A stretch of DNA of 64,000 bases from Gemmatimonas phototrophica. GTDB lineage: Bacteria; Gemmatimonadota; Gemmatimonadetes; Gemmatimonadales; Gemmatimonadaceae. Within the stretch, counting starts at the first letter, position 1; the number at the start of each line of letters is the position of its first letter. The translations under genes and the position numbers were made by a program. Shown here piece by piece: positions 45,592-54,962 of the stretch. The DNA is taken from positions 62,001 to 126,000 of the forward strand of contig CAMBNV010000005.1 of the NCBI GenBank assembly GCA_945869195.1, read 5' to 3'. The notes beneath the pieces were generated by a model. It was not told the DNA's origin, made no database searches, and worked only from the letters and a program-made list of their open reading frames with translations.

Positions 45592-46140
45592 TCAGACCTC
45601 CATCAACTCCGCTTCCTTCGCCTTCATCAGGGCGTCGATTTTCGCGACCTCGTCGTCGTGCGCCTTCTGGAGTTCCTTCTCGGCATGCTTGACCTCGTCC
45701 TCTGAGACGCCGTCGAGCTTCTTGAGAAGGTCGCGGCCATGCGTGCGGGCGTGACGCACCGCGATCCGGCCGTCCTCGGCGTACTTATGGACCATCTTCG
45801 CGAGTTCCTTCCGGCGCTCCTCGTTCATCGACGGGAGCGGCACGCGAATGATCGCCCCCTGCACCGAGGGGTCGAGCCCCATATTCGACTCGCGGATCGC
45901 CTTCTCGACCGCCTTGATCTGGCTCTTGTCGAACGGGGTTACCACCAGCAGACGCGCCTCAGGCGCCGACACGTTGGCGCACTGATTCATTGCCATCAAC
46001 TGGCCGTACATGTCGACCTTCACCGTGTCGAGCATGGCGGGAGAGGCCTTGCCGGAGCGCACCGAAGCGAACTCGCGCTTGGATGCTTCGACGCCCTTCT
46101 CCATCGCCGTGCGGCTGTCCTTCAAGATCTGCTTGGTCAT
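45592..46140 (-). CDS. frr: Ribosome recycling factor
   Basis: RRF splits post-termination ribosomes with EF-G. The 182-residue product has the three-helix-bundle sequence [20 protein letters not shown] at its start, [20 protein letters not shown] in the middle and a charged C-terminal helix. The ATG shares four bases with pyrH. Confidence 0.95.
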   Translation of the reverse strand: MTKQILKDSRTAMEKGVEASKREFASVRSGKASPAMLDTVKVDMYGQLMAMNQCANVSAPEARLLVVTPFDKSQIKAVEKAIRESNMGLDPSVQGAIIRVPLPSMNEERRKELAKMVHKYAEDGRIAVRHARTHGRDLLKKLDGVSEDEVKHAEKELQKAHDDEVAKIDALMKAKEAELMEV

Positions 46141-46850
46141 GTGACGAGTGTCCCCACGGGTTCGCCGCGCAGCGCCTGTTGGACGATGCCGGCAGTGTGG
46201 ATGTTGAGCACGATCAACGGGAGGTTGTTTTCCTTACAGAGCGTGATGGCAGTCTGATCCATCACCCCAAGTTCGCCAGCCATCACATCGCGATAGGAGA
46301 TGCGATCATACAGCTTGGCGGTCTTGTCAATCTTGGGGTCTGCCGAGTAGATGCCATCGACGCTCGTGGCTTTGATGATGACGTTTGCCTTCATCTGAAT
46401 GCCGCGCAAGACCGCGGCCGTGTCGGTCGAGAAGTACGGGTTTCCGGTGCCAGCAGCGAGGACGACGCACCGCCCCTTCTCGAGGTGCCGGATCGCGCGG
46501 CGCCGGATGAAAGGTTCGGCAATCTCTTCCATGCGGATCGCCGTCATCACGCGGGTGTCGAGCCCCTCACGTTCGAGGACATCTTGGAAGGCGAGCGCGT
46601 TGATGACCGTCCCGAGCATTCCCATATAATCAGCCGAGACGCGATCCATCCCCAACTTCGAGATTTGCGATCCTCGGACGATGTTGCCGCCGCCGATCAC
46701 CAACGCCACCTGCGCGCCGATTGCCGTGATCTCCTTCACCTGACGGGCGAAGCCGCGGATGCTGTCAAAGTCGAAACCGAACCCCTTATCTCCGGCGAGA
46801 GCCTCGCCGGAGAGCTTGAGCAGGACGCGGGGATACTTGAGAGGGAGCAT
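46137..46850 (-). CDS. pyrH: UMP kinase
   Basis: PyrH phosphorylates UMP to UDP. The 237-residue amino-acid-kinase-fold protein has [43 protein letters not shown] and the [16 protein letters not shown] segment. It lies between tsf (14 nt) and frr (4-nt overlap), the common bacterial order. Confidence 0.95.
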   Translation of the reverse strand: MLPLKYPRVLLKLSGEALAGDKGFGFDFDSIRGFARQVKEITAIGAQVALVIGGGNIVRGSQISKLGMDRVSADYMGMLGTVINALAFQDVLEREGLDTRVMTAIRMEEIAEPFIRRRAIRHLEKGRCVVLAAGTGNPYFSTDTAAVLRGIQMKANVIIKATSVDGIYSADPKIDKTAKLYDRISYRDVMAGELGVMDQTAITLCKENNLPLIVLNIHTAGIVQQALRGEPVGTLVT

Positions 46851-46864
46851 CGGCGGATTGGGTG

Positions 46865-47761
46865 TTAGGATTCGCCCATCTTGAACCGTACAAAGCGCTT
46901 CACGCTGAGTGGCTGGCCGGCGTCCTTCGCCGTCGCCGTCACCAACGCACCAATCGTCTGATTGTCGTCGCGAACCCAGGGCTGACCCAGCAACGTAATT
47001 TCCGCGAGGAGCTTGGCGATGCGGCCGTCGACCATCTTCTGTGCGATCGCCTCGGGCTTCCCGCTTTCGATCGACTGCGCGATGAAGATCTCGCGCTCCT
47101 TCGCGATAAACTCCGCGCTGACGCCGCTCTGGTCGACGGCGACGGCGACCGCCGGCACACCCGCCGCCACATGCTCGGAGACGTGCTTTCCGAGCTGCGT
47201 GGCCTGGGCACCCTGCCCGCCAACGATCTCCGTGATCACACCGGCCTTGCCGTTGAAGTGCAGGTACGAGCCGACCGTGCCGTCGGTCGCGAACCGAGCA
47301 ATACGACGGAGTTCGACTTTCTCGCCGGTCTTCGCTGAGGCAGCCTTCACAAACTCACCGACCGTCTGCGTCGCGTCAGCGTACCAGGGCATCCCGAGAT
47401 ACGCGCCGTCTCCGCCGACCGGCACGAGGCCGTCGACCGTCGCGTCCTGTGCCACCTGCGCTACGACCTGCTTCGCGAGCGCGACAAAATCGTCATTCCG
47501 CCCGACAAAGTCCGTCTCGCAGTTCAGTTCGATCATCGCGGCCACGGTACCGTCCCGGTTGGACCAGGTGACGATTTGGCCCTCGGACGCGGCACGATCG
47601 GCGCGCTTGTCGGCCTTCGCAATGCCCTTCTTGCGGAGCAGGTCCGCGGCGAGATCCATCTCCCCGGCAGACTCTTCGAGGGCTTTCTTGCAATCCATCA
47701 TTCCGGCGCCCGTACGCGCCCGGAGCTCAGCGACCATCTTGGCGGTGATCGGCGTGGCCAT
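46865..47761 (-). CDS. tsf: Elongation factor Ts
   Basis: EF-Ts recycles EF-Tu by nucleotide exchange. The 298-residue protein has the family N-terminal [17 protein letters not shown] and the second signature [18 protein letters not shown], with two core subdomains of normal length. rpsB precedes it by 118 nt that contain two hairpins. Confidence 0.95.
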   Translation of the reverse strand: MATPITAKMVAELRARTGAGMMDCKKALEESAGEMDLAADLLRKKGIAKADKRADRAASEGQIVTWSNRDGTVAAMIELNCETDFVGRNDDFVALAKQVVAQVAQDATVDGLVPVGGDGAYLGMPWYADATQTVGEFVKAASAKTGEKVELRRIARFATDGTVGSYLHFNGKAGVITEIVGGQGAQATQLGKHVSEHVAAGVPAVAVAVDQSGVSAEFIAKEREIFIAQSIESGKPEAIAQKMVDGRIAKLLAEITLLGQPWVRDDNQTIGALVTATAKDAGQPLSVKRFVRFKMGES

Positions 47762-47799
47762 CAGTATCTCTCAATGCAGAATTGTGTGCTACCTGTGAG

Positions 47800-47865
47800 A
47801 TCGCCGCCGGGGAGCTGTGAGACTCATCCGACGGCGATGGAAACTTACTCAGGGGGTCTCCCCTG
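47800..47865 (-). other. Pair of hairpins between rpsB and tsf
   Basis: The first is ATCGCCG-C-CGG paired with CCG-A-CGGCGAT (47800-47810 with 47828-47838, one internal mismatch). The second is CAGGGG-GTCT-CCCCTG (47850-47865). They could stabilise or partly terminate the rpsB message and set the ratio of S2 to EF-Ts. No T-run follows. Confidence 0.45.
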
Positions 47866-47879
47866 CACTACCATCACCT

Positions 47880-48779
47880 TTACTCGGCCGCGTCGTCCGT
47901 CGACGCCTCGCCGGCATCGGCACCCTCACTCCCCTCGCCTCCCTTCAGGCGTGCCGCGATGGCGTCGGGATTCGCGCGACGGCGGCGCGGACGACGCTTG
48001 CGACCACCCTCTTCTTCGCGCTCCTTTTCGGTCCCGCGCTCAGACGACCAGGTGGTTGCCTCGCCCGGCTCCTCGGCCTCGGCCCGAGTCGGTGCCTCAC
48101 GACGGGCTTCGAGAATCGCCTCGCCAAAGGCGGCCGTGATCAACTCGACCGAGCGGATCGCGTCGTCGTTGGCCGCGATCGGTACGGTGATGAGATCCGG
48201 GTCGGAGTTCGTGTCGCAGATGGCGACAATCGGGATACCGAGCTTGATGGCCTCGTCGACCGCGATCCGCTCCTTCTTGGCGTCCACAATGAAGAGCAGC
48301 CCGGGAAGGCGACCCATCGACTTGATGCCCGAGAGGTTCTTGAGGAGCTTGTCGCGGAGCCGCGACATCATCAGCTGCTCCTTCTTCGTGTAGTTCTCGA
48401 AGTTGCCGCCCGACTCGGAGCCGGTCTCGAGGTCCTTGAGCTTCTTGATCTGCTTCTTGACAGTGGCGAAGTTCGTCAGGAGGCCGCCGAGCCAGCGCTC
48501 CGTCACATGCATCGCGCCAACGCGATCAGCCTCGGCCGAGACGATCTGCGCGAGCTGACGCTTGGTGCAGACGAACAGAACGCTCTCACCGCGGAGGACG
48601 ACCTCACGCACGAGCTTCTGCGCGAGCTCAATCTGCTTAAGCGTCTTCTGGAGATCGATGATGTGGATCCCGTTGCGCTCCGCGAAGATGAAGCGGCGCA
48701 TCTTGGGGTTCCAGCGACGGGTCTGGTGTCCGAAATGGACACCGGCCTTGAGGAGCTCTTCGAGCGTGGGCTGCGGCAT
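47880..48779 (-). CDS. rpsB: 30S ribosomal protein S2 with a charged C-terminal extension
   Basis: The first 228 or so residues are a normal S2: LLKAGVHFGHQTRRWNPKMR, FVCTKRQLAQIVSAEA, RWLGGLLTNF and ICDTNSDPDLITVPIAANDD. A further 70 residues are low-complexity and highly charged (EKEREEEGGRKRRPRRRR, then an acidic end). Similar tails occur on S2 in several phyla, with no fixed role. It heads the rpsB-tsf-pyrH-frr group. Confidence 0.95.
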   Translation of the reverse strand: MPQPTLEELLKAGVHFGHQTRRWNPKMRRFIFAERNGIHIIDLQKTLKQIELAQKLVREVVLRGESVLFVCTKRQLAQIVSAEADRVGAMHVTERWLGGLLTNFATVKKQIKKLKDLETGSESGGNFENYTKKEQLMMSRLRDKLLKNLSGIKSMGRLPGLLFIVDAKKERIAVDEAIKLGIPIVAICDTNSDPDLITVPIAANDDAIRSVELITAAFGEAILEARREAPTRAEAEEPGEATTWSSERGTEKEREEEGGRKRRPRRRRANPDAIAARLKGGEGSEGADAGEASTDDAAE

Positions 48780-48905
48780 GTTAAAAAACCTGAATAGTGG
48801 TTGACGACGTCGTCTCGCTTCATTGCCACCCCCACCACGCCGGTTGACGTGGCACCGAGGGAAGGCTCCGCGAGACTGTGAGATGCAGAGGAGAGCGAGG
48901 GAGGG

Positions 48906-48947
48906 GGGAGAGGTGAGGCCCTGCGATTCCAGCGCCTCACCTCTCCC
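48906..48947 (-). terminator. Hairpin downstream of rpsI
   Basis: A perfect 14-bp stem (GGGAGAGGTGAGGC and complement) encloses a 14-nt loop, 28 nt after the rpsI stop. A pyrimidine-rich stretch, not a T-run, follows on the minus strand. It probably ends or attenuates the rplM-rpsI message before rpsB. The rest of the 195-nt gap (48780-48974) shows no gene or clear promoter. Confidence 0.5.
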
Positions 48948-48974
48948 ATCCCCCCGCTCACCGCTGTCGTGCGA

Positions 48975-49370
48975 CTAGCGCTTGCTGAACTGGAACTTCT
49001 TGCGTGCCTTCGGACGGCCTGGCTTCTTGCGCTCGACCGAGCGAGCATCGCGCGTGAGGAGTCCGAGGTCGCGGAGCTTCCGGCGGTTGCCTTCGTCAAT
49101 CTTGACGAGCGCACGGGCAATCGCGAGACGGAGGGCACCGGCCTGACCGGTCTGCCCGCCACCCGTGAGGTTCGCCTGCACGTCATAGCTACCGAGCGTG
49201 TCGGTCGCAGAGAACGGCTGCTGGATCGCCGTGATCAGCGCCGGGCGCGGGAAGTAGTCCCCGAGGGTACGGCCGTTGAGCACCCACTTGCCCGACCCTG
49301 GAGTCAGGAAGACGCGGCAGACAGCTTCCTTGCGGCGGCCGACAGTATGAATCATCGCGGTATCCGCCAT
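48975..49370 (-). CDS. rpsI: 30S ribosomal protein S9
   Basis: S9 has its C-terminal tail at the ribosomal P site. The 131-residue product shows GRRKEAVCRVFL, the GGGQTGQAGALRLAIARAL signature and a basic end RKKFQFSKR. It begins directly after the rplM stop with no spacer. Confidence 0.95.
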   Translation of the reverse strand: MADTAMIHTVGRRKEAVCRVFLTPGSGKWVLNGRTLGDYFPRPALITAIQQPFSATDTLGSYDVQANLTGGGQTGQAGALRLAIARALVKIDEGNRRKLRDLGLLTRDARSVERKKPGRPKARKKFQFSKR

Positions 49371-49823
49371 TTACTTGGCCTCGGCCTTCGGGAAGGTGAG
49401 CGACTCTGGCTGCTGCGCGCCATGGGGATGCGTGGCACCCGCGTACACGCGGAGCTTGAGCCGGAGCTTCTGGCGCCCAAGAGCGGTCTTCGGCAACATC
49501 CCGTGAACCGCCTTCTCGATCACCCGCTCGGGGTGCTTGGCCAGCATCGAGGCGAACGGGGTGTACATCTCATGCCCCATGTAGCCGGTGTGTCGGAAGT
49601 AGTTCTTCTGCTCCGCTTTGCGACCAGTCACGCGGACCTTGCTCGCATTGATCACGATGACATTGTCGCCCGTGTCCATGTGGGGCGTGAACATCGCTTT
49701 GTGCTTGCCGCGGATGATGCGGGCGATCTCGGTGGCGAGTCGGCCCAGAACCATCCCTTCGGCATCAACCACGAACCACTTGTGTTCGATGTCGGCGGGA
49801 GTCGCCGTGTACGTCGTACGCAT
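49371..49823 (-). CDS. rplM: 50S ribosomal protein L13
   Basis: L13 is an early assembly protein of the large subunit. The 150-residue product contains KWFVVDAEGMVLGRLATEIA, VIVINASKVRVTG, and MYTPFASMLAKHPERVIEKA with GMLPKTALGRQ. A strong promoter lies about 100 nt upstream of its ATG and leaves a leader of roughly 90 nt. Confidence 0.95.
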   Translation of the reverse strand: MRTTYTATPADIEHKWFVVDAEGMVLGRLATEIARIIRGKHKAMFTPHMDTGDNVIVINASKVRVTGRKAEQKNYFRHTGYMGHEMYTPFASMLAKHPERVIEKAVHGMLPKTALGRQKLRLKLRVYAGATHPHGAQQPESLTFPKAEAK

Positions 49824-49919
49824 TCGGGAACCATCTTGAACGAGAGGTGCAACGCCTCACCGGTGCGGAATGCAACCCGGGTCTCGGCCGCCGTTTTGGG
49901 CGTTTTTGGACAGACACGA

Positions 49920-49948
49920 AGGATAGACGGCCCACGGGCGTGGGTCAA
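49920..49948 (-). promoter_or_regulatory. rplM-rpsI promoter (TTGACC-N17-TATCCT)
   Basis: On the minus strand TTGACC (49948-49943), 17 nt and TATCCT (49925-49920) make one of the best sigma70-type promoters in the window. Transcription would start near 49913. Confidence 0.75.
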
Positions 49949-49972
49949 CCCTCGACGGGCCCTCGGCGAGCC

Positions 49973-50482
49973 TTAGGCCTCGAGTTCGAACTCGATGAGG
50001 CGGGTGCCCTTCTCGACGGCGGTCCCCACGACAGCGTTCACCACCCGTACGATGCCGGCGGCCTGGGCTCGGAGCTCGTTCTCCATCTTCATCGCCTCCA
50101 TCACCACGACTCCCTGTCCCGCCGCCACGCGATCACCGACCGCGACGTCGACGCGCACGATCAGCCCGGGCATGGGCGCGACAACTGGCGCGGGGCCAGC
50201 GGGGCCCTGAAGGGCGGCGGAGAGTTCACGAATCGCGCGCGCGCGCTCGTCGAGCGCCTCGACGTCGAAACGCCAGCCGTCCACCCAGAGTGCATACGTG
50301 CCGCGCGTGCCGCGCCCGCGTGCCACCACGCGATGCTGAACACCGCCGATTGTGACGAGACGCACCGGCGTTCCCTCCACGTCCGTAAGCTGCGCCAGCT
50401 CACGCGCCCCGTTGACGGTCACGCCGTCGGTGTCGAGGACCACGTCCACGCGCACGCCATTCACGTCGACCAGGTACTTCAT
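49973..50482 (-). CDS. Biotin carboxyl carrier subunit of acyl-CoA carboxylase
   Basis: The 169-residue protein ends in a biotinyl domain with the biotin lysine Lys132 in VVMEAMKMENEL and PMPGLIVRVDVAVGDRVAAG before it. The N-terminal half (about 1-95) looks like the linker region of propionyl/methylcrotonyl carboxylase alpha chains, here separated from the biotin carboxylase domain. It is the last gene of the carboxylase operon and overlaps the methyltransferase stop (ATGA). Confidence 0.9.
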   Translation of the reverse strand: MKYLVDVNGVRVDVVLDTDGVTVNGARELAQLTDVEGTPVRLVTIGGVQHRVVARGRGTRGTYALWVDGWRFDVEALDERARAIRELSAALQGPAGPAPVVAPMPGLIVRVDVAVGDRVAAGQGVVVMEAMKMENELRAQAAGIVRVVNAVVGTAVEKGTRLIEFELEA

Positions 50483-51702
50483 GGCGTCTCCGGCACAAGG
50501 ACACAGACGCTCTCGACGTGTGCCGTCTGCGGGAACATGTCATAACAGGTCAGCGCGTGGACCCGCCACCGCGTAAGTCGCCCCACGTCCCGGGCGAGCG
50601 TCGCGGGGTCGCAACTGACGTAGACGATGGCACGCGGTGGTTGCGCCACCAGCGCGACCGTTACGCGTGCGTGGACCCCTGCCCGAGGCGGATTGAGGAG
50701 CACCACGTCACTCGGCAGCAGGCGCGGCAAAACGTCCTCGACCCGCGCCGCGATCGCACGCGAGGGCGCGGTGAGCCGCTGTGCCGCCCAGGCCGTCGCC
50801 TCCTCATCGAGTTCGACCGCGGTCACGCGCACCCCCTCTGCCGCGAGTGCCACCGCGGTGTCACCACTCCCACTGTAACAGTCCACGACGGTCGTCGGTG
50901 TGAACGCGAGGACCGCGGCGACGACGTCGGCCTGGAGGCGCTGCGCCACTGCGGCATTCACCTGCACGAATGACGCGCCCGGCACCTCAGCCGGCCGCCG
51001 ATCGGCCACAATCCGTCGCCGGCGACCGTCGGCCTGCCACCAGACCGCGGCGAGCGAGGGAACGGCATCCAAAAAGGCGCCCAGCGCCGGCCAGGCGGTT
51101 CCGCCTTCGAGCACAAAGAGCGGTCGCTCGTCGAGCCACCGCACCGTGCCGCGCAGACGCGGCTCCGCCGGCAGGTGCGCGGCGGCGGCGAGGATTGAGC
51201 GCCAGGCGCTGACCACGCGCTCGTCGGTGATCAGGCAGTCATCCAACGCGAACACCGTTTCAGGATCATCGAAGGCGCGAAGCCCGGCCCAGGTGCGAGC
51301 CCCCTCTCGACGAATCGCGAGCGAAAGGGCGCGACGGTACCGCCAGGCCTCTCCACCGTAGATCTCGGGTAACGGGACCGGCCGCTTGGCAATCCGCCCG
51401 AACGCGTCGGCGACCATCTGCTGTTTGGCCGCACGTTGGGTATCAAGCGAGACGTGTTGCAACTGGCAACCGCCGCACCGATCAGTCGCGGCGTAGTGCA
51501 CGCAGACGCTCTCCACGCGACCGGGGCCGGGCCGCACGACCCGCAAGAGGGTGCCACGACCGACACGTCCATCAACGCGCACCCCGGCCTCCACCAGATC
51601 CCCGGGAGCGGTGCGCGGAGTGAATACCACGAGTCCCTCTTGCCGAGCGACGCCGTCCCCGCCACTGGCGAGGCTGACGATTTCTAACGACGCCACGCTC
51701 AC
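50479..51702 (-). CDS. TrmA/RlmD-family RNA uracil-C5 methyltransferase
   Basis: The 407-residue protein has an N-terminal TRAM domain (about 1-60), four iron-sulfur cysteines (Cys67, Cys76, Cys79, Cys156) as in RlmD, the SAM region VVDCYSGSGDTAVALA, and the C-terminal YVSCDPATLARDV with the catalytic cysteine. The target could be 23S rRNA or tRNA. It starts at GTG within the biotin carboxylase stop (GTGA) and ends in the carrier gene start, so it is translationally locked into the carboxylase operon. Confidence 0.9.
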   Translation of the reverse strand: MSVASLEIVSLASGGDGVARQEGLVVFTPRTAPGDLVEAGVRVDGRVGRGTLLRVVRPGPGRVESVCVHYAATDRCGGCQLQHVSLDTQRAAKQQMVADAFGRIAKRPVPLPEIYGGEAWRYRRALSLAIRREGARTWAGLRAFDDPETVFALDDCLITDERVVSAWRSILAAAAHLPAEPRLRGTVRWLDERPLFVLEGGTAWPALGAFLDAVPSLAAVWWQADGRRRRIVADRRPAEVPGASFVQVNAAVAQRLQADVVAAVLAFTPTTVVDCYSGSGDTAVALAAEGVRVTAVELDEEATAWAAQRLTAPSRAIAARVEDVLPRLLPSDVVLLNPPRAGVHARVTVALVAQPPRAIVYVSCDPATLARDVGRLTRWRVHALTCYDMFPQTAHVESVCVLVPETP

Positions 51703-53282
51703 AGGCCGCGCCGGGCATCGAGCCTGGCGGTACGGGCCCAGTCCGACTCAGTTGACCGCGCATCACGCGCGCCCGACGCCACCCTGGCCGCGACCCCTGT
51801 CGCGGCGGGCGAACGGCGCTCCCGATCGGCGATGAGCGCGGCCGCGATGGCTGCCACGTGCACGGTCTCCGCCGGCGGTGCCGTCGCCAGTAATGCGGGC
51901 AGTCGCGACTCGAGCCATTGGATGTCGATCTCGCCGCGCCGGAACTCGGCGTCGGCGAGGACTCTGAGATGGAACTCACGCGAGGTCTCGACGCCGTCGA
52001 TCACCAGCTCCTGCAGCGCGCGCTCCATCCGTGCGATCGCCGCATCGCGGGTGGGCGCGAAGACAATCAGCTTCGCCAGCAAGGGGTCATACGACAGGCC
52101 GACGACGCTGCCAACCTCAATACCACCATCCCACCGCACACCCGGCCCGCTCGGGATGTGCAGGTACGCGATGCGTCCAGTGGATGGCAGAAACCCGTTG
52201 GCGGGATCCTCGCTCGTGATCCGGCACTCGATCGCCCAGCCGCGCGGCGCGGGAGCCTCGGTGAACGGAAGCGCTTCCCCGGCGGCGATACGCAACTGCC
52301 ACTGCACCAGGTCGACGCCCATCACGAGCTCGGTGACCGGGTGCTCAACCTGGATGCGCGTGTTCATCTCCAAAAAGTAGAACTCCCCGTTCTTCGCGAG
52401 CAGGAACTCGCAGGTCCCCGCGTTGACATAGCCCGCCGCTCGCGCCGCAGCGACGGCGGCATCTCCCATCCGCTTGCGCAGGTCGGGCGAAACGGCCACG
52501 CTCGGCGCTTCCTCGATCATCTTTTGATGGCGACGCTGGATCGAACACTCGCGTTCGCCCAAGGCAATGCAGTTGCCGTACTGGTCGGCTAGGATTTGGA
52601 TCTCGACGTGCCGCGGCCCTTCGATGTACTTCTCCACATAGACCGCGTCGTCACCGAATGCATTCTTGGCTTCGCGCTGCGCGGAGGCGAGCGCAGCCGC
52701 GATTTCGCCTGGCTCGCGAACCACCCGCATCCCCTTGCCACCGCCACCCGCCGCAGCCTTGAGCAACACCGGGTAGCCGAAGCGGGCAGCAACCGCCGTG
52801 GCGTCGGCGGCATCGCGCAGCGCCTCGGTCGTCCCGGGCACGACCGGCGTGCCGGCGGCAATCGCGAGCGTACGGGCGGCGGTCTTTGAGCCCATCGCGG
52901 CGATCGCCTCGGCGGGCGGACCAATCCAGATGAGACCGGCATCGCGTACCGCGCGCGCGAACCACTCGCGCTCGGAGAGGAATCCGTAGCCCGGATGAAT
53001 CGCGTCGGCGCCGACGGCTCTGGCCACCTCGATCAGGTGATCACCCTTGAGGTAGCTCTCGCTCGCCGCCGCGGGCCCAATCCACACCGCCTCGTCGGCC
53101 TCGCGCACGTGCGGCGCCTGCGCGTCCGCATCGGAGTAGACCGCGACCGAGGAAATACCGAGTTCCTGGCAGGCACGGACCACGCGGAGCGCGATCTCGC
53201 CGCGATTGGCGATCAGGACTTTTCGGATCGGTCGCACGGTCGGCGGCGGCACGGCAACGGACCCACCCTGGTGGCGGGCCAT
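51699..53282 (-). CDS. Biotin carboxylase subunit of acyl-CoA carboxylase
   Basis: This subunit carboxylates biotin using ATP and bicarbonate. The 527-residue protein has KVLIANRGEIALRVVRA, HPGYGFLSE, the ATP-grasp loop KAAAGGGGKGMRVV, EKYIEGPRHVEIQIL and EMNTRIQVEHPVTE. It is about 70 residues longer than a free AccC, with an Ala/Arg-rich tail. One base overlaps pccB upstream. The pccB partner suggests it serves propionyl-CoA carboxylase. Confidence 0.92.
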   Translation of the reverse strand: MARHQGGSVAVPPPTVRPIRKVLIANRGEIALRVVRACQELGISSVAVYSDADAQAPHVREADEAVWIGPAAASESYLKGDHLIEVARAVGADAIHPGYGFLSEREWFARAVRDAGLIWIGPPAEAIAAMGSKTAARTLAIAAGTPVVPGTTEALRDAADATAVAARFGYPVLLKAAAGGGGKGMRVVREPGEIAAALASAQREAKNAFGDDAVYVEKYIEGPRHVEIQILADQYGNCIALGERECSIQRRHQKMIEEAPSVAVSPDLRKRMGDAAVAAARAAGYVNAGTCEFLLAKNGEFYFLEMNTRIQVEHPVTELVMGVDLVQWQLRIAAGEALPFTEAPAPRGWAIECRITSEDPANGFLPSTGRIAYLHIPSGPGVRWDGGIEVGSVVGLSYDPLLAKLIVFAPTRDAAIARMERALQELVIDGVETSREFHLRVLADAEFRRGEIDIQWLESRLPALLATAPPAETVHVAAIAAALIADRERRSPAATGVAARVASGARDARSTESDWARTARLDARRGL

Positions 53283-54832
53283 CAGAGCGGAATGCAGCCG
53301 TGCTTCTTGGCCGGATTCTTCGTGCGCTTTCCCTTGAGCATCTCGAGCGCATCGATAAGACGAGGGCGCGTGTCACGTGGGTCGATGATGTCGTCGACAT
53401 ACCCACGGCCTGCCGCGACGTATGGGTTGGCGAACTTCTCGACGTACTCGGCGACGCGCGCATCGATGGCCGCCTGCGGCTCCGCCGCCTCCGCGATTTC
53501 CTTGCGAAAGAGAATCTCTACCGCCCCCTTGGGACCCATGACCGCGATCTCAGCGGTCGGCCAGGCGAGGTTGATGTCGCCGCGGATGTGCTTAGAACTC
53601 ATCACGTCATACGCGCCGCCATACGCCTTGCGCGTAATAACCGTGATCTTGGGGACGGTCGCCTCGCAATACGCATAGAGCAGTTTCGCGCCATGCTTGA
53701 TGATGCCGCCGTGCTCCTGGGCGACACCGGGAAGGAAGCCCGGGACATCCTCGAACGTCACAACCGGGATGTTAAACGCGTCGCAGAAGCGAATGAAGCG
53801 CGCCGCCTTCACGCTGGCATTGATGTCGAGGACCCCCGCGAGCACGGCGGGCTGGTTCGCCACGATGCCAACGGATCGTCCGCCGAGATGGGCAAAGCCG
53901 CAGATCATGTTCTGCGCAAACTCGCGCTGGACTTCGAGCAGCGCGCCATCGTCGACCACACGCGACAGCACCTCGTGCATGTCGTACGGCTTGTTCGCGT
54001 GGTCGGGCACCACGTCGAGCAGCGACTCCTCGCGGCGCGACGCCGGATCGGTCGCGCGACCGCGCGGCGCTTCGTCGATGTTGTTCGACGGGATGAATCG
54101 GAGCAGCTGCCGGATCCCGTCCAGGCATTCGAGTTCGGACCGCATGGTGAAATGCGAAACGCCCGACACCTCGCCGTGCGTACTGGCGCCACCAAGCCGC
54201 TCCATGGTGACGTCTTCATGCGTGACCGTCTTCACCACATTCGGGCCGGTCACGAACATGTACGACGTGTCCTGCACCATGTAGACGAAGTCAGTGATCG
54301 CCGGCGAGTAGACCGCGCCACCGGCGCAGGGACCGAGGATCGCCGAGATCTGCGGCACCACCCCCGACGCGAGTGTGTTGCGCAAAAAAATGTCCGCATA
54401 GCCACCCAGGGAGACGACCCCCTCCTGGATCCGCGCGCCGCCGGAGTCATTGAGCCCGATCATGGGCGCCCCGTTCTGGACGGCAAGGTCCATCACTTTG
54501 CAGATCTTCGAAGCGTGCGCCTCGGCGAGCGACCCCCCGAACACCGTAAAGTCCTGCGAGAAGACGAAGACGAGTTTCCCCTCGATGCGACCGTAGCCGG
54601 TGACGACACCGTCCCCGAACGGGCGGTTCTGATCCAGTCCGAAATCGGTCGAGCGGTGCGTCACGAACCGGTCGAGCTCGACAAAGCTGCCCTCGTCGAG
54701 CAGAACGTCGAGGCGTTCGCGCGCCGAGAGTTTCCCCTTGGCATGCTGCTGCTTGAGCTTTTCGGCGCCGCCGCCGAGTTCAGACTCGGCGCGGCGGCGG
54801 TTAAGGAGGTCGAGTTTTTCGCGCATGGACAT
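53282..54832 (-). CDS. pccB: Acyl-CoA (propionyl-CoA type) carboxylase beta subunit
   Basis: The 516-residue carboxyltransferase passes carboxybiotin CO2 to acyl-CoA. It shows [49 protein letters not shown] and EDVPGFLPG. Asp409 in [11 protein letters not shown] occupies the position that gives propionyl-CoA preference (Asp422 in Streptomyces PccB; Ile in AccB-type). It heads the operon. The leader before its ATG (MSMREKL) has AAGGAGG about 20 nt inside the coding start region on the opposite side, so the ribosome site itself is unclear. Confidence 0.92.
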   Translation of the reverse strand: MSMREKLDLLNRRRAESELGGGAEKLKQQHAKGKLSARERLDVLLDEGSFVELDRFVTHRSTDFGLDQNRPFGDGVVTGYGRIEGKLVFVFSQDFTVFGGSLAEAHASKICKVMDLAVQNGAPMIGLNDSGGARIQEGVVSLGGYADIFLRNTLASGVVPQISAILGPCAGGAVYSPAITDFVYMVQDTSYMFVTGPNVVKTVTHEDVTMERLGGASTHGEVSGVSHFTMRSELECLDGIRQLLRFIPSNNIDEAPRGRATDPASRREESLLDVVPDHANKPYDMHEVLSRVVDDGALLEVQREFAQNMICGFAHLGGRSVGIVANQPAVLAGVLDINASVKAARFIRFCDAFNIPVVTFEDVPGFLPGVAQEHGGIIKHGAKLLYAYCEATVPKITVITRKAYGGAYDVMSSKHIRGDINLAWPTAEIAVMGPKGAVEILFRKEIAEAAEPQAAIDARVAEYVEKFANPYVAAGRGYVDDIIDPRDTRPRLIDALEMLKGKRTKNPAKKHGCIPL

Positions 54833-54901
54833 GGCGAGAAAGTTAGCCCCACCCGGAGGCGGCTGACAGCGGTTGCGCCACGCCGTTCATGGTCGAGATG
54901 C

Positions 54902-54940
54902 GAACGGCCCCGGCCGCGCAGCGCGCGACCGGGGCCGTTC
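54902..54940 (-). terminator. Terminator-like hairpin after rpsA
   Basis: A 12-bp GC-rich stem (GAACGGCCCCGG with CCGGGGCCGTTC) starts 23 nt after the rpsA stop and precedes pccB. No T-run follows on the minus strand. It probably separates the two transcripts. Confidence 0.5.
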
Positions 54941-54962
54941 ACCTGCAGAGCGCTGACGTAAC

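Noticed and set aside
53300-54961. 553-codon plus-strand frame
   Set aside because: Antisense to pccB; composition is histidine/arginine-rich and no family features are seen.
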